A DNA stretch of 59,065 nucleotides from Rhodospirillales bacterium (GCA_009377525.1 WHTW01000032.1:1-59065); one strand, 5' to 3'; shown: positions 45,339 to 57,715, counted from the stretch's first letter. A program made the numbers and translations. The notes: a model not told the origin generated them from the letters alone.

Positions 45339-46351
45339 TACGGCTCTTCCAGACGCTTGGCCATCTCCTCGATGTTGTCCGGCGGCCAGCCCGGGATTTC
45401 CATGCCCAGGTGCAGCCCCATGCCGGCCAGCACTTCCTTGATCTCGTTCAGCGACTTGCGGCCGAAGTTCGGCGTGCGCAGCATCTCCGCCTCGGTCTTC
45501 TGCACCAGATCGCCGATGTAGATGATGTTGTCGTTCTTCAGGCAGTTGGCCGAACGGACCGACAGCTCGAGCTCGTCGACCTTGCGCAGCAGGTTGCGGT
45601 TGAACGGGAAGTCGTCCTGCTGCTCCTCCTTGCGGACCTCGCGCGGCTCCTCGAAGTTGATGAAGAGCTGCAGCTGGTCCTGCAGGATGCGCGCGGCGAG
45701 CGCCACGGCATCGTCCGGACGGGTCGTGCCGTTGGTCTCGACCGTCATCGACAGCTTGTCGTAGTCGGTGACCTGGCCGACGCGGCTGTTCTCGATCTTG
45801 TAGGAGACGCGCTTGACCGGGCTGAACACCGAATCGACCGGGATCAGGCCGATCGGCGCATCCTCGGGCCGGTTGGCTGCGGCCGGGATGTAGCCCTTGC
45901 CGGTGGCGACCATAAGCTCCATCGAGATCGAGGCACCGTCGTCGAGCGTGCAGATCAGGTGCTTGGGATCCATGATCTGGACGTCGCCCGGCAGTTCGAT
46001 CATGCCGGCGGTGACCTCGCCCGGGCCGACGGCGCGCAGGTAAAGACGCTGCGGGCGGTCGCCCTGCATCTTCACGGCCATCGCCTTGATGTTGAGCACG
46101 ATGTCGACCACGTCCTCGCGGACGCCGGGAATCGACGAGAACTCGTGCAGCACGTTGTCGATCTTGATCGACGTGACGGCCGCACCCTGCAGCGAGGAGA
46201 GCAACACGCGGCGCAGCGCATTGCCGAGCGTGAGACCGAAGCCGCGCTCGAGCGGCTCGGCGACGATGGTCGCGGTGCGACCTGAATCGACGCCGGCTTC
46301 GGTGACAAGCTTCTCCGGCTTGATCAGGTCCTGCCAGTTCTTCTGAAGCAC
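45335..46351 (-). CDS. rpoA: DNA-directed RNA polymerase subunit alpha
   Basis: 338 residues. The N-terminal dimerisation domain has [20 protein letters not shown] and the insert-domain region [18 protein letters not shown]. The C-terminal domain (about 255-320) has [20 protein letters not shown] and [18 protein letters not shown], including the arginine (SVRSANC) that contacts UP elements. The stop codon lies in the terminal repeat of the adjoining palindromic element, so the present C-terminus EEPY may have been set by its insertion. Confidence 0.97.
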   Translation of the reverse strand: MLQKNWQDLIKPEKLVTEAGVDSGRTATIVAEPLERGFGLTLGNALRRVLLSSLQGAAVTSIKIDNVLHEFSSIPGVREDVVDIVLNIKAMAVKMQGDRPQRLYLRAVGPGEVTAGMIELPGDVQIMDPKHLICTLDDGASISMELMVATGKGYIPAAANRPEDAPIGLIPVDSVFSPVKRVSYKIENSRVGQVTDYDKLSMTVETNGTTRPDDAVALAARILQDQLQLFINFEEPREVRKEEQQDDFPFNRNLLRKVDELELSVRSANCLKNDNIIYIGDLVQKTEAEMLRTPNFGRKSLNEIKEVLAGMGLHLGMEIPGWPPDNIEEMAKRLEEPY

Positions 46352-46450
46352 GGGGGCTACCTCTCTAGACCGGTTTCAGGCGCGCCCGACAGGGCTCGCC
46401 ACAACATTCCAAAAGCGGGCGGCGCAGGAGCGCGCCGCCTCGGCTCGAAC

Positions 46451-46870
46451 TCAGACGCGACGACGCTTCGGCGGACGGCAGCCGTTGTGCGGGATCGGCG
46501 TGACGTCGCGGATGGCGGTGACGGCAAGGCCGACCGCCTGCAGCGCGCGCAGCGCCGACTCGCGCCCCGAACCCGGGCCGCGCACCTCGATCTCCAGCGT
46601 GCGCATGCCGTGCTCCATGGCCTTGCGGCCGGCATTCTCCGCCGCCATCTGGGCGGCGAACGGCGTCGACTTGCGCGAGCCCTTGAAGCCCTGCTGGCCC
46701 GACGACGACCAGGCGATGGTGTTGCCCTGCGCGTCGGTGATCGTGACGATCGTGTTGTTGAACGAAGCGTTCACGTGAGCGACGCCGGCGATGATGTTCT
46801 TGCGCTCCTTGCGGCGGGGACGCGCGCCGGTGGCGGCGGCGCCACTCGTGGCGGCTGCAGGCTTGGCCAT
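46451..46870 (-). CDS. rpsK: 30S ribosomal protein S11
   Basis: 139 residues, about ten longer than the common form because of an Ala/Thr-rich N-terminal extension ([15 protein letters not shown]). The core [20 protein letters not shown] and [20 protein letters not shown] is intact and ends [19 protein letters not shown]11 sits on the platform of the small subunit near the mRNA exit. It lies 18 bases after rpsM and 99 bases before rpoA. Confidence 0.97.
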   Translation of the reverse strand: MAKPAAATSGAAATGARPRRKERKNIIAGVAHVNASFNNTIVTITDAQGNTIAWSSSGQQGFKGSRKSTPFAAQMAAENAGRKAMEHGMRTLEIEVRGPGSGRESALRALQAVGLAVTAIRDVTPIPHNGCRPPKRRRV

Positions 46871-46888
46871 GATCCGATTCCTTCGAGT

Positions 46889-47266
46889 TTACTTCGTGAC
46901 TTTCTTCTTGCCGGCAATCGGCTTGGCCGGGCCCTTGCGGGTGCGCGCATTGGTATGCGTGCGCTGGCCGCGGACCGGAAGACCGCGGCGGTGCCGCAGG
47001 CCGCGGTAGCAGGCGAGGTCCATCAGACGCTTGATGTTCATCGCCACTTCACGCCGCAGATCACCCTCGACCGAGTAGTCGCGGTCGATGGTCTCGCGGA
47101 TGCGGATGACCTCGTCGTCGGTCAGCGTGTTCACGCGTCGCGATTCGTCGATCCCCACTTTCCCCAGGATCTCCCTGGCTTTCGCCTGGCCGATCCCGTG
47201 GATGTATTGCAGCCCCACGATCACGCGCTTGGCGGTGGGAATGTTCACGCCGGCTATACGAGCCAA
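46889..47266 (-). CDS. rpsM: 30S ribosomal protein S13
   Basis: 125 residues. The start [20 protein letters not shown], the helix-hairpin-helix-like [18 protein letters not shown], and the basic tail [20 protein letters not shown] are standard. S13 forms head bridges to the large subunit and contacts tRNA through its tail. It is the first gene after a strong internal promoter, separated from adk by 121 bases, so rpsM-rpsK-rpoA-rplQ can be transcribed apart from the upstream block. Confidence 0.97.
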   Translation of the reverse strand: MARIAGVNIPTAKRVIVGLQYIHGIGQAKAREILGKVGIDESRRVNTLTDDEVIRIRETIDRDYSVEGDLRREVAMNIKRLMDLACYRGLRHRRGLPVRGQRTHTNARTRKGPAKPIAGKKKVTK

Positions 47267-47291
47267 AGTTCCAACTCCTTCAAAGACTTAC

Positions 47292-47309
47292 GGCGCGCTG
47301 ATGCGCGCC
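47292..47309 (-). other. Hairpin in the rpsM leader
   Basis: GGCGCGC-TGAT-GCGCGCC forms a 7-bp stem with a four-base loop in the leader between the promoter start and rpsM. Alpha-operon leaders in other bacteria are sites of autoregulation, but nothing here identifies a binding protein. Confidence 0.4.
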
Positions 47310-47344
47310 CGTCACACGTTCCGCTGGCCCCGGAAAAGCGCGCG

Positions 47345-47372
47345 ATTATAGGGATGCGCGTGCCCGAGTCAA
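47345..47372 (-). promoter_or_regulatory. Strong internal promoter of the alpha operon
   Basis: Minus-strand TTGACT (47367-47372), 16-base spacer, TATAAT (47345-47350). It lies about 80 bases upstream of rpsM, just past the adk stop, and is the best sigma70-like promoter in the ribosomal block. Confidence 0.75.
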
Positions 47373-47387
47373 CGGAACTCAAACTTG

Positions 47388-48034
47388 TCAAGCCCCCGAT
47401 AAAACCCCGGAGATTTGACGGTAAACCTCATCCATCGGCGCCATGCCATCGACCTTCCTGAGCACCCCGCGGGCCCCGTAGTAGGGCAGCAGCGGCTCCG
47501 TCTGGGCGCGGTAGGCCGCCATACGTGTCTTCATGGTCTCTGCATTATCGTCCTTGCGGCGGGTGAAGTCCTTGGAGCCGCAGACGTCGCAGACCCCGTC
47601 GACCTTGGGCCGCTTGAACTTGTCGTGGTAGCCCGTGCCGCACTTCGCGCAGGTGAAGCGGCCGACAATGCGCTCGGTCAGTGCATCCTCGTCGACTTCC
47701 ATCTCGACCACGCGGTCGAGCTTCTTGCCCGCCTTGGCCAGCATCTCGTCGAGTGCCTTGGCCTGGGCCTCGGTGCGCGGGAAGCCGTCCAGGATGAAGC
47801 CCTTGGCGGCATCCGGCTGGGCGATACGGTCCTCGATCAGGCCGACCATCAGCGAGTCGGGCACCAGCTCGCCCCGCTCCATGATCCCCTTGGCCTTCTT
47901 GCCGAGCTCGCTGCCCGAGGCCACCGCAGCGCGCAGCATGTCGCCGGTCGAGAGCTGGACCATGCCCTTCTCGGCCTGCAGGCGCTGCGCCTGGGTGCCC
48001 TTTCCGGCGCCCGGCGGTCCCAGAAAGATGATGT

Positions 48035-48038
<4 letters not shown>
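47388..48038 (-). CDS. adk: Adenylate kinase, zinc-LID form
   Basis: 216 residues; interconverts ATP+AMP and 2 ADP. P-loop GPPGAGKGT (7-15), AMP-site DGFPRT, and a long LID with four cysteines (C130, C133, C150, C153) that should bind zinc. The ATG at 48038 overlaps the secY stop (ATGA). The same frame is open far upstream, opposite no real fusion. Its place between secY and rpsM is the usual alphaproteobacterial arrangement. Confidence 0.97.
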
Positions 48039-49381
<1,343 letters not shown>

Positions 49382-49402
49382 GGAACCTCACGCGTGAAGG
49401 GT

Positions 49403-49882
49403 TCAGGCCGCCTCGGCTTGCGCCTTGGGCGGCAGCTCGACCTTGCCGCCGGCCTTCTCGACCGCGGCGATCGCCGACGCCGAGGCGCCCGCGACCTTCA
49501 CCTCGATCTTGGTCTTGATCTCGCCTTTGCCAAGGAGGCGCACGCCGTCCAACGACTTCTTGAACAGGCCGGCGGCCTGCATGGCGGCGGCGTCAATGGT
49601 CTTGCCGGCGTCGATCTTCTTCTCGTCGATCGCCTTCTGCAACGTGCCGAGGTTGACGACCTGCCAGGCCTTCTGGTTCGGCGGCCGGAAGCCGCGCTTG
49701 GGGATGCGCCGATAGAGCGGCATCTGGCCGCCTTCGAAGCCCTTGATGGCCACGCCCGTGCGCGACTTCTGGCCCTTGACGCCTCGTCCGGCGGTCTTGC
49801 CCTTGCCCGAGCCGATGCCGCGACCGACGCGCATGCGCGCCTTGCGGGCTCCGGCGTTGTCGGCGATTTCGTTGAGTTTCAT
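49403..49882 (-). CDS. rplO: 50S ribosomal protein L15
   Basis: 159 residues from the ATG at 49882, which has AAGGGA upstream; an earlier ATG at 49897 would add five residues. The glycine- and arginine-rich N-terminus ([20 protein letters not shown], then GQKSRTGV) and [18 protein letters not shown] are diagnostic. The C-terminal tail is Ala/Lys/Glu-rich. L15 helps late assembly of the large subunit. Confidence 0.96.
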   Translation of the reverse strand: MKLNEIADNAGARKARMRVGRGIGSGKGKTAGRGVKGQKSRTGVAIKGFEGGQMPLYRRIPKRGFRPPNQKAWQVVNLGTLQKAIDEKKIDAGKTIDAAAMQAAGLFKKSLDGVRLLGKGEIKTKIEVKVAGASASAIAAVEKAGGKVELPPKAQAEAA

Positions 49883-49906
49883 CGTCGATCCCTTCAAGCC
49901 ACCGAC

Positions 49907-50104
49907 TTAGGCGGCCTTGTCGTCTTCAACGCGCACCAGATGGCGCACCTTGTTGATCATGCCGCGCACCTCGGGGGTGTCCACGAGCTCGCGGCTGCGA
50001 TGGCGCTTGTTCAGCCCCAGGCCGATCAGCGTGCCGCGCTGGTCGTCCGTGCGGCCGATATGGCTGCCGGTCTGGGTGATCCTGATCTTCTTGCCTTCGG
50101 CCAT
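49907..50104 (-). CDS. rpmD: 50S ribosomal protein L30
   Basis: 65 residues, bacterial short form. It reads [20 protein letters not shown] and then [20 protein letters not shown]. Typical place between rpsE and rplO; ends [17 protein letters not shown]. Nothing unusual. Confidence 0.96.
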   Translation of the reverse strand: MAEGKKIRITQTGSHIGRTDDQRGTLIGLGLNKRHRSRELVDTPEVRGMINKVRHLVRVEDDKAA

Positions 50105-50115
50105 GACCGTGCTCC

Positions 50116-50700
50116 TTAAGCCGCTGCCTCGGCGGCGGTCTCGTCACGGCGGCCCAGCAGGTCGCCGACCTTCTTGCCGCGGCGGGTGGCGACCATGCGC
50201 GGCGAGTTGAGCTGCTGCAGGGCCACGAACGTCGCCTTGATCATGTTGTGCGGGTTGGACGTGCCGACCGACTTGGCGACGATGTCCTTTATGCCGAGCG
50301 TCTCGAACACGGCGCGCATCGGACCGCCGGCGATGATGCCGGTACCGGCCGGGGCGGCGCGCAGCGTCACCTTGCCGGCGCCGAAGCGGCCCTTGACGTC
50401 GTGATGCAGGGTGCGGCCGTCGCGCAGCGGCACGCGGATCAGGCCGCGCTTGGCCGCTTCCGTCGCCTTGCGGATCGCCTCAGGCACCTCGCGCGCCTTG
50501 CCGGCGCCGTGGCCGACGCGGCCGCGCTGATCGCCGACCACGACGATCGCCGCGAAAGCGAAGCGCCGGCCGCCCTTCACCACTTTCGCGACGCGATTGA
50601 TGGTGACCAGCTTGTCGGTCAGTTCATTTTCATCGTCGCGGTCGCGGTCGCGTCCACGATCGCGCGAGCCACGGCCGGAACCACCGGGTGAACGAGCCAT
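50116..50700 (-). CDS. rpsE: 30S ribosomal protein S5
   Basis: 194 residues, longer than the E. coli form owing to an N-terminal Arg/Asp repeat ([16 protein letters not shown]) and an Ala-rich tail. The core has [37 protein letters not shown] and [20 protein letters not shown]5 contributes to decoding accuracy and the mRNA entry site. The charged repeat arises from GTCGCG-like hexamers in the DNA (50636-50652). Confidence 0.97.
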   Translation of the reverse strand: MARSPGGSGRGSRDRGRDRDRDDENELTDKLVTINRVAKVVKGGRRFAFAAIVVVGDQRGRVGHGAGKAREVPEAIRKATEAAKRGLIRVPLRDGRTLHHDVKGRFGAGKVTLRAAPAGTGIIAGGPMRAVFETLGIKDIVAKSVGTSNPHNMIKATFVALQQLNSPRMVATRRGKKVGDLLGRRDETAAEAAA

Positions 50701-50711
50701 GTGCTAACTCC

Positions 50712-51074
50712 TCAGAACGACAGGCCGCCCTCACGGGCGGCATTGGCCAGCGCAGCGACGCGGCCGTGATACATGTAACCGCCGCGGTCGAAGACCACTT
50801 CCTTCACACCGGCGGCGATGGCGCGGGCAGCGATCAGCTTACCGACCTCGACCGCCGCCGACTTGTCGGCGCCGGTCTTGATCTTGCCCTTGACGTCCCC
50901 GTCGAGCGACGAGGCGGCAGCGAGCGTGGCACCCTTACGGTCGTCGATGACCTGGGCATAGATGTGCTTGCCCGAGCGGAAGACGCTGAGGCGCGGGCGG
51001 CCGCCGGCGGCCTGGCGCAGCGCGTGGCGCGTGCGCCGCTGGCGGCGGGCGAAAAGGGCGTTCTGCTTGGACAT
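50712..51074 (-). CDS. rplR: 50S ribosomal protein L18
   Basis: 120 residues. The basic start [20 protein letters not shown] and [20 protein letters not shown] are typical of the 5S rRNA-binding protein L18, as is the end [20 protein letters not shown] followed by AREGGLSF. It precedes rpsE by 11 bases. Confidence 0.97.
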   Translation of the reverse strand: MSKQNALFARRQRRTRHALRQAAGGRPRLSVFRSGKHIYAQVIDDRKGATLAAASSLDGDVKGKIKTGADKSAAVEVGKLIAARAIAAGVKEVVFDRGGYMYHGRVAALANAAREGGLSF

Positions 51075-51083
51075 CGTTCGCCT

Positions 51084-51617
51084 CTACTTCTTCTTGCCTT
51101 CCTTGCGCCGGATCGTCTCGGTCGAGTACTTGATGCCCTTGCCCTTGTAGGGCTCGGGCGGACGCAGGCTGCGGATCTCGGCCGCGAGCTGGCCCACCTT
51201 CTGGCGATCGGCGCCGGTGATCTCGATCTCGGTCGGCTTCAGCGCCTTGATCTGGATGCCGGCCGGGATCGGCACCTCGACGTCATGGCTGAAGCCGAGC
51301 TGCAGCTTGAGGTTCTTGGCATCGGCCTGGGCGCGATAGCCGACGCCGTTGATCTCGAGGTTGATGGTGAAGCCGTCCGACACGCCCTTCACCAGGTTGC
51401 TGACGAGGTTGCGCGCCGTGCCCCACTGCATGCGGGCGCGGCGGCTGTCGTTGCGCGGCTTGAAGTTGAGCGCATCGCCGTCCCGGGTGACCTCGACATC
51501 GTCGTGCACCGTGAACTGCAGCTCGCCCCGCTTGCCCTTGGCCTTGAGATGCTGGCCCTTGAGGTCGATGGTGACCCCGGCCGGGATGGGGACCGGATTC
51601 TTGCCGACGCGCGACAT
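51084..51617 (-). CDS. rplF: 50S ribosomal protein L6
   Basis: 177 residues with the two repeated L6 domains. It starts MSRVGKNPVPIPAGVTIDLK and ends PPEPYKGKGIKYSTETIRRK with the usual GKGI signature. It binds 23S rRNA near the sarcin-ricin loop. It is followed after nine bases by rplR. Confidence 0.97.
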   Translation of the reverse strand: MSRVGKNPVPIPAGVTIDLKGQHLKAKGKRGELQFTVHDDVEVTRDGDALNFKPRNDSRRARMQWGTARNLVSNLVKGVSDGFTINLEINGVGYRAQADAKNLKLQLGFSHDVEVPIPAGIQIKALKPTEIEITGADRQKVGQLAAEIRSLRPPEPYKGKGIKYSTETIRRKEGKKK

Positions 51618-51619
51618 GG

Positions 51620-52018
51620 CTAGAACACCTTGCAGATGACTTCGCCGCCGACATTGGCGGCACGCGCCTCGGCGTCGGACATGACGCCGCGCGGCGTGGA
51701 CAGGATCGAGATGCCGAGCCCGTTGAAGTGGCGCGGCAGCTCGCGGATCTTGGAATAGACGCGGCGGCCCGGGGTGGAGACGCGCTTGATCTCCTTAATC
51801 ACGGGCCGGCCGTTGTCGTACTTCAGCTCGACGCGAAGCTCCTTCACGCCCGGACGAAGCTCCTCCTCGAACCAGCCGCGGATGTAGCCTTCGCGCTGCA
51901 GCACATCGAGCACGTTGGACCGCAGGCGCGAGGCCGGCACGGTCACGCTGTCGAGGCGTGCGGCCTGGCCGTTGCGGATGCGGGTCAGCAAATCACCGAC
52001 AGGATCTGTCATAGACAT
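51620..52018 (-). CDS. rpsH: 30S ribosomal protein S8
   Basis: 132 residues. It starts MSMTDPVGDLLTRIRNGQAA and ends LGISILSTPRGVMSDAEARA, then NVGGEVICKVF, as in bacterial S8. In E. coli S8 represses the spc operon by binding near rplE; no matching structure was sought by folding here. It lies two bases before rplF. Confidence 0.97.
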   Translation of the reverse strand: MSMTDPVGDLLTRIRNGQAARLDSVTVPASRLRSNVLDVLQREGYIRGWFEEELRPGVKELRVELKYDNGRPVIKEIKRVSTPGRRVYSKIRELPRHFNGLGISILSTPRGVMSDAEARAANVGGEVICKVF

Positions 52019-52033
52019 GGTCTACGGCCCCCG

Positions 52034-52339
52034 TTACCAGCTCGACTTCACCACGCCGGGCAGAGCGCCCAGCGAGGCGAGCTGACGCAGCGCAAGGCGC
52101 GACAGCTTGAACTTGCGATACACGGCCCGCGGACGGCCCGTGATCTCGCACCGATTGCGAATGCGCGTCGGCGAGGAATTGCGCGGCAGCTCGGCCAGCT
52201 TGAGGCGCGCGGCGAAGCGCTCCTCAGGCTGCAGCTTGTCGTCGACAGCCATCGCCTTCAGCTTGGCGCGCTTGGCAGCGTACTGCTTCGCCATCTTGAT
52301 GCGCCGGTTGTTCTTCTCGACTGAACTCGTCTTGGCCAT
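52034..52339 (-). CDS. rpsN: 30S ribosomal protein S14, zinc-free long form
   Basis: 101 residues, the long form without the CxxC-CxxC zinc ribbon. It has [20 protein letters not shown], then [20 protein letters not shown] and ends [15 protein letters not shown]. Only one cysteine is present (RNRCEI). Standard spc position between rplE and rpsH. Confidence 0.97.
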   Translation of the reverse strand: MAKTSSVEKNNRRIKMAKQYAAKRAKLKAMAVDDKLQPEERFAARLKLAELPRNSSPTRIRNRCEITGRPRAVYRKFKLSRLALRQLASLGALPGVVKSSW

Positions 52340-52353
52340 TTCGTTCTCCGGCC

Positions 52354-52896
52354 TCAGTTCACGAACGGGAAGTCGAAAGCACGGAGAAGCGCCTTGGCTT
52401 CCGCGTCCGTCTTCGCTGTCGTGCAGATGATGATGTCCATGCCGCGCACCTGGTCGACCTTGTCGTAGTCGATCTCGGGGAACACGATCTGCTCCTTCAG
52501 GCCCACGGCGAAGTTGCCATTGCCGTCGAACGACTTGCCGTTCAGCCCGCGGAAGTCGCGGACGCGCGGCAGGGCGATGTTGATCAGGCGATCGATGAAC
52601 TCGTACATGCGGTCGCGGCGCAGCGTGACCTTGGTGCCGATCGCCATGCCCTCGCGCAGCTTGAAGGTCGCGATCGATTTGCGCGACTTGATGATCACCG
52701 GCTTCTGGCCGGTGATCGCCGCCAGCTCGGCCGCGGCGCCGTCGACGGCCTTGCGGTCGTTGACCGCCTCGCCGACGCCCATGTTGATGACGATCTTGTC
52801 GAGCTTCGGCACCTCGAAGGCGTTCTTGTAGGAGAACTCCTTCGTGAGCGCCTCACGCACGGTCTTGGTGTAGTGTTCTTGCAGTCGCGCGGGCAT
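52354..52896 (-). CDS. rplE: 50S ribosomal protein L5
   Basis: 180 residues. [20 protein letters not shown], then [20 protein letters not shown] and [20 protein letters not shown] are L5 signatures; [19 protein letters not shown] is near the end. L5 holds 5S rRNA and contacts S13 in the subunit bridge. It lies 11 bases after rplX. Confidence 0.97.
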   Translation of the reverse strand: MPARLQEHYTKTVREALTKEFSYKNAFEVPKLDKIVINMGVGEAVNDRKAVDGAAAELAAITGQKPVIIKSRKSIATFKLREGMAIGTKVTLRRDRMYEFIDRLINIALPRVRDFRGLNGKSFDGNGNFAVGLKEQIVFPEIDYDKVDQVRGMDIIICTTAKTDAEAKALLRAFDFPFVN

Positions 52897-52907
52897 GGCC
52901 CGTTCTC

Positions 52908-53231
52908 CTAGCGGTCGATTGTTTCGCCGGAACCGCGCGCGAAGCGCACCTTCCGACCATCTTCGAGGAACTTGAAGCCGATCTTGGTCGGCTTGTCGGT
53001 CTTGGGATCGAGCAGGGCCACGTTCGACACGTGGATCGCGGCTTCGCGCTCGATGATGCCGCCGGACTCGGTGCGGCTGGGCTTGGTGTGGCGCTTGATG
53101 ACGTTGACGCCCGACACGACCACGCGCTGGTCGGCGGCGAGCACGCGCAGCACGTCACCGATCTTGCCCTTGCTGCGGCCGGCGATGACCTTCACGCGGT
53201 CGCCCTTGCGGATCTTGAGCTTGTTGGCCAT
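52908..53231 (-). CDS. rplX: 50S ribosomal protein L24
   Basis: 107 residues with the KOW motif near the start ([20 protein letters not shown]). [20 protein letters not shown] and the end [12 protein letters not shown] match the family. L24 starts large-subunit assembly. Three bases separate it from rplN. Confidence 0.97.
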   Translation of the reverse strand: MANKLKIRKGDRVKVIAGRSKGKIGDVLRVLAADQRVVVSGVNVIKRHTKPSRTESGGIIEREAAIHVSNVALLDPKTDKPTKIGFKFLEDGRKVRFARGSGETIDR

Positions 53232-53234
53232 GGC

Positions 53235-53603
53235 TCAGAGCACCTCCGGCGCGAGCGAGATGATCTTCATGAACTTCTTGGCGCGCAGCTCGCGCGTCAC
53301 CGGTCCGAAGATGCGGGTGCCGATCGGCTCGTCCTGCTTGCTGATCAGGACCGCGGCGTTGCGGTCGAAGCGGATGGCGCTGCCGTCGACGCGGCGCAGC
53401 GGAAACGACGTGCGCACGACGACGGCACGGTGCACCTCGCCCTTCTTCACGCGGCCGCGCGGGATCGCCTCCTTGATGGAGACGACGATGACATCGCCGA
53501 CGCTGGCATACTTGCGGCGCGAGCCGCCCAGCACCTTGATGCACTGGACCCGACGGGCGCCGGAATTGTCGGCGACCTCGAGGTTGGTACGCATCTGGAT
53601 CAT
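53235..53603 (-). CDS. rplN: 50S ribosomal protein L14
   Basis: 122 residues. [20 protein letters not shown], then [20 protein letters not shown] and the end [12 protein letters not shown] are diagnostic. L14 lies at the subunit interface and is the site of RsfS binding in other bacteria. First gene of the spc group in the usual order. Confidence 0.97.
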   Translation of the reverse strand: MIQMRTNLEVADNSGARRVQCIKVLGGSRRKYASVGDVIVVSIKEAIPRGRVKKGEVHRAVVVRTSFPLRRVDGSAIRFDRNAAVLISKQDEPIGTRIFGPVTRELRAKKFMKIISLAPEVL

Positions 53604-53618
53604 GACTGCTGCTCCGTC

Positions 53619-53867
53619 CTAGGCCTTGGCCGCCTCGACCAGAACTTCCCAGCTCTTGGTCTTGGACAGCGGGCGGCACTCGCGGATACGCACCTTCTCG
53701 CCGACCCTGCCCTTGAAGACATTGGCCTCGTCGTGCGCGTGATACTTCTTCGAGCGTCGAATGAACTTCTTGTAGATCGGATGCTGAACGCGCCGCTCGA
53801 CCTTGACGACGATGGTCTTGTCCATCTTGTCGCTGACGACGACGCCTTCCAGAACTCGCTTCGGCAT
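53619..53867 (-). CDS. rpsQ: 30S ribosomal protein S17
   Basis: 82 residues, OB-fold primary 16S binder. [20 protein letters not shown] and [20 protein letters not shown] are signatures, and [18 protein letters not shown] is near the end. Ten bases separate it from rpmC. Confidence 0.97.
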   Translation of the reverse strand: MPKRVLEGVVVSDKMDKTIVVKVERRVQHPIYKKFIRRSKKYHAHDEANVFKGRVGEKVRIRECRPLSKTKSWEVLVEAAKA

Positions 53868-53877
53868 GTCTTGCTCC

Positions 53878-54069
53878 TTAGCCCGCGGTCTTTTCGCCCA
53901 GCACCGTCTTGATGCGGGCGATGTCGCGGCGCACCTGGCGCACGCGACCCGTCTTGCCGAGCTGTCCGCCGGCCTTCTGGAAACGCAGGTTGAATGCTTC
54001 CTTGCGCAGGTTGCCCAGCTCTTCCTTGAGCTGGTCCTGGGTCTTGGGACGCAGATCGCTGGCCTTCAT
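53878..54069 (-). CDS. rpmC: 50S ribosomal protein L29
   Basis: 63 residues forming two helices. [20 protein letters not shown] and [20 protein letters not shown] fit L29, which sits by the exit tunnel next to L23 and takes part in chaperone and SRP docking. It ends GEKTAG. Confidence 0.96.
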   Translation of the reverse strand: MKASDLRPKTQDQLKEELGNLRKEAFNLRFQKAGGQLGKTGRVRQVRRDIARIKTVLGEKTAG

Positions 54070-54079
54070 GGCTCTCTCC

Positions 54080-54499
54080 TCAGCCTTCGGCGCCGACGCG
54101 GGCGACGAAGCGCGTCTTGATCGGCAGCTTGGCGGCGGCCAGCTCGAGCGCCTCGCGGGCGACCTGGACCGGCACGCCGTCGAGCTCGAACAGCACGCGG
54201 CCGGGCTTCACGCGGGCCGCCCAGAACTCCGGCGCGCCCTTGCCCGAGCCCATGCGGACCTCGGCCGGCTTCTTGGACACCGGCACGTCGGGGAACACGC
54301 GGATCCAGACGCGGCCGGCACGCTTCATGTGGCGCGTGATGGCGCGGCGGGCGGCCTCGATCTGGCGCGCGGTCAGCCGGTCGGGTTCCATCGCCTTCAG
54401 GCCATAGGCGCCGAAGTCGAGGTTGAACCCGCCCTTGGCGGCGCCGCTGATGCGGCCCTTGAAGGCCTTGCGGTACTTGGTGCGCTTGGGTTGCAGCAT
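54080..54499 (-). CDS. rplP: 50S ribosomal protein L16
   Basis: 139 residues. [20 protein letters not shown], then [20 protein letters not shown] and [20 protein letters not shown] are typical. [20 protein letters not shown] lies in the tRNA-binding region. It helps position tRNA at the peptidyl-transferase centre. Confidence 0.97.
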   Translation of the reverse strand: MLQPKRTKYRKAFKGRISGAAKGGFNLDFGAYGLKAMEPDRLTARQIEAARRAITRHMKRAGRVWIRVFPDVPVSKKPAEVRMGSGKGAPEFWAARVKPGRVLFELDGVPVQVAREALELAAAKLPIKTRFVARVGAEG

Positions 54500-54505
54500 G
54501 ATGTC

Positions 54506-55224
<719 letters not shown>

Positions 55225-55225
<1 letters not shown>

Positions 55226-55611
55226 TACTTGTCCTCCGCCTCGGCGCGCTCGCGCACCACGATGGTGAGATGGCTGAACGGCTTGATGATGCCGGCGGCG
55301 CGGCCGCGGCCGCGCGTCTGGAAGCGCTTCATCACCAGGCCCTTGCCGACCGACGCCTCGGCGACGATCAGGCGATCGACGTCGAGGTTGTGGTTGTTCT
55401 CGGCGTTGGCGATGGCCGAGTTCAGCGCCTTCTTGACGTCCTGCGCGATGCGCTTCTTGGAGAAGGTGAGCTCGTTGACGGCCGACGCCGCCTTCTTGCC
55501 GCGGATGGTGGCGGCGACGAGGTCGAGCTTGCGCGGGCTGACGCGGATGGTGCGCATCACGGCCTTGGCCTCGTTGTCCGCCTCGCGGCGGGTGTTTGAT
55601 GGCTTGCTCAT
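55225..55611 (-). CDS. rplV: 50S ribosomal protein L22
   Basis: 128 residues. [20 protein letters not shown] and [20 protein letters not shown] are family signatures. The loop [20 protein letters not shown] reaches the narrow part of the exit tunnel, where macrolide resistance changes occur in other species. It starts three bases after rpsS. Confidence 0.97.
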
Positions 55612-55614
55612 CGG

Positions 55615-55893
55615 TTAGTCCTTCGACACTTTCTTGTCGCCCGAGTGGTTATGGAAGGTGCGGGTCGGCGAGAACTCGCCGAGCTTGTGACCGACCATCT
55701 CCTCGGTGACGTTCACCGGGATGAACTTCTTGCCGTTGTAGACGCCGAACGTGAGGCCCACGAACTGCGGCAGAATCGTCGAGCGCCGCGACCAGGTCTT
55801 GATCACTTCGCTGCGCACGGTCTGGCGCGCCTTCTCGGCCTTCTTGATGAGGCTCCCCTCGACGAAGGGACCCTTCCAAACGGAACGTGCCAC
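55615..55893 (-). CDS. rpsS: 30S ribosomal protein S19
   Basis: 92 residues. [20 protein letters not shown], then [20 protein letters not shown] and [20 protein letters not shown] are standard. S19 sits in the head with S13. It lies 15 bases after rplB. Confidence 0.97.
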   Translation of the reverse strand: MARSVWKGPFVEGSLIKKAEKARQTVRSEVIKTWSRRSTILPQFVGLTFGVYNGKKFIPVNVTEEMVGHKLGEFSPTRTFHNHSGDKKVSKD

Positions 55894-55908
55894 TGTCCTA
55901 TCTCCTCG

Positions 55909-56739
55909 TCAGCGCGTCGCGCTACGGCGGCGGATGATGAACTTGTCCGTCGCCTTGTTCTTGCGGGTCTTCTTGCCCTTGGTCGGCTTGCCCCACGGGG
56001 TGACCGGGTGGCGGCCGCCCGAGGTGCGGCCTTCGCCGCCGCCGTGCGGGTGATCGACCGGGTTCATGGCGACGCCGCGAACGACCGGGCGGCGACCGAG
56101 CCAACGCTGGCGGCCGGCCTTGCCGATCACGATGTTCTGGTTGTCGGGGTTCGACACCGCGCCGACGGTGGCCAGGCACTCGCCCGGCACCAGGCGCAGC
56201 TCGCCCGAGTTCAGCTTGATCTGGGCGTAGCCCGCGTCCTTGCCGACGAGCTGGGCGTAGGTGCCGGCCGACCGTGCGAGCTGGCCGCCCTTGCCCTTCT
56301 TCAGCTCGACGTTATGCACGATGGTGCCCACCGGCATGTTGGCAAGTGGCATGGCGTTGCCCGGCTTGATGTCGACGCGCTCGCCCGACACGACCTCGTC
56401 GCCCGCCTTCAGGCGCTGCGGCGCCAGGATGTAGGCGAGCTCGCAGTCGGCGTACTTGATCAGCGCAATGAAGGCCGACCGGTTGGGGTCGTACTCCAGG
56501 CGCTCGACGGTCGCGGCGACACCGAACTTGCGGCGCTTGAAGTCGACCAGGCGCAGGCGCTGCTTGTGACCGCCGCCCATGTGGTTGCTGGTGATACGGC
56601 CATGGTTGTTGCGGCCGCCGGTCTTCTTCTTGCCGCGCGTCAACGCCTTGACCGGCTTGCCCTTCCACAGGCCCGTGCGGTCGACGATGACCAGCTGCCG
56701 CAGCGACGGCGTGATCGGCTTGTAAGTCTTCAGAGCCAT
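55909..56739 (-). CDS. rplB: 50S ribosomal protein L2
   Basis: 276 residues. It has [20 protein letters not shown], then [20 protein letters not shown], and the highly conserved [20 protein letters not shown] with the histidine implicated in peptidyl-transferase architecture. Ends [15 protein letters not shown]. Standard length. Confidence 0.98.
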   Translation of the reverse strand: MALKTYKPITPSLRQLVIVDRTGLWKGKPVKALTRGKKKTGGRNNHGRITSNHMGGGHKQRLRLVDFKRRKFGVAATVERLEYDPNRSAFIALIKYADCELAYILAPQRLKAGDEVVSGERVDIKPGNAMPLANMPVGTIVHNVELKKGKGGQLARSAGTYAQLVGKDAGYAQIKLNSGELRLVPGECLATVGAVSNPDNQNIVIGKAGRQRWLGRRPVVRGVAMNPVDHPHGGGEGRTSGGRHPVTPWGKPTKGKKTRKNKATDKFIIRRRSATR

Positions 56740-56755
56740 CTGTCTGTCCCCCGTC

Positions 56756-57088
56756 CTACAGGCCCGTGGTCACGTCGATCTTGTGACCCTCGACCAGCGA
56801 GACGATCGCTTTCTTCCAGTCGCTCCGCACGCCGGGACGGCCGCGGAAGATCTTCTTCTTGCCCTTCACGGTGACGGTGTTGATCGCCTTCACCTTGACC
56901 TTGAACAGGCCTTCGACGGCCTGCTTGATCTCGGGCTTGGTGGCGTCCATCGACACGCGGAAAGTCACCTGGCCGTGCTCGGAGCCGTTGGTGGTCTTTT
57001 CGGTGATCAGCGGCGAGCGGATCACCTCGTACATGCGGGCGCGGGAAACGGTGGCTCCCACGGCGGCCCTGTTCGCCTTGACGCTCAT
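56756..57088 (-). CDS. rplW: 50S ribosomal protein L23
   Basis: 110 residues. The ATG at 57088 overlaps the rplD stop (ATGA), which fixes the start. An N-terminal extension of about 17 residues ([17 protein letters not shown]) precedes the common beginning [20 protein letters not shown]. The core ends [20 protein letters not shown]23 is a docking site for trigger factor and SRP at the exit tunnel. Confidence 0.96.
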   Translation of the reverse strand: MSVKANRAAVGATVSRARMYEVIRSPLITEKTTNGSEHGQVTFRVSMDATKPEIKQAVEGLFKVKVKAINTVTVKGKKKIFRGRPGVRSDWKKAIVSLVEGHKIDVTTGL

Positions 57089-57705
57089 TGCAGGCGCTCC
57101 TCGAGATGCTTCACGGCATCCTTGGTCAGCACCAGCATGTCGCGGCGCAGGATGTCGTAGACGTTGGCGCCCTGCTGCGGCAGCACATCGACGTGGGCGA
57201 TGTTGGCCGCGGCGCGCGCGAAGTTTGTGTCGACCTCGGCGCCGGCGATCACCAGCACGCTCGACACGCCGAGCTTGCCGAAGTGGGTCTTGAGCTGGGC
57301 TGTCTTGGGCTCGGCGAGCGTCGCGGTCTCGACCACGATCAGCTTGCCCTCGGCCACCTTGGCCGACAGCGCCGTGCGAAGGGCGAGCTTGCGCACTTTC
57401 TTCGGCAGGTCGGAGGCATGGCTGCGCACCACCGGACCGAAGGCCTTGCCGCCGCCGCGGAACTGCGGCGCCGCCTCGTTGCCGTGGCGGGCCCGGCCGG
57501 TGCCCTTCTGGGCGTACATCTTCTTGGCCGTCGCCGTCACTTCGGAACGGCCCTTGGTCTTGTGCGTGCCCTGCTGGCGGCGCGACAGCTGCCACACCAC
57601 GCAGCGCTGCAGGATGTCCTTGCGGACGGGGACGGCAAACACGCCGTCGGCGAGTTCGATCTCGCCGGCGCTGCCGCCCTCGATGGTCTTGACCGCGATC
57701 TTCAT
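57085..57705 (-). CDS. rplD: 50S ribosomal protein L4
   Basis: 206 residues from the ATG at 57705; the frame is open upstream into rplC but homology begins at [20 protein letters not shown]. The tunnel loop [20 protein letters not shown] and [20 protein letters not shown] are present. In E. coli L4 represses the S10 operon through its leader; the leader here would lie beyond rpsJ. Confidence 0.97.
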   Translation of the reverse strand: MKIAVKTIEGGSAGEIELADGVFAVPVRKDILQRCVVWQLSRRQQGTHKTKGRSEVTATAKKMYAQKGTGRARHGNEAAPQFRGGGKAFGPVVRSHASDLPKKVRKLALRTALSAKVAEGKLIVVETATLAEPKTAQLKTHFGKLGVSSVLVIAGAEVDTNFARAAANIAHVDVLPQQGANVYDILRRDMLVLTKDAVKHLEERLQ

Positions 57706-57715
57706 GGTTCTGTCC

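Noticed and set aside
56756..57595. Longer rplW starting inside rplD
   Set aside because: The extra N-terminal stretch is the shifted frame of rplD; L23 homology and the ATGA overlap fix the start at 57088.
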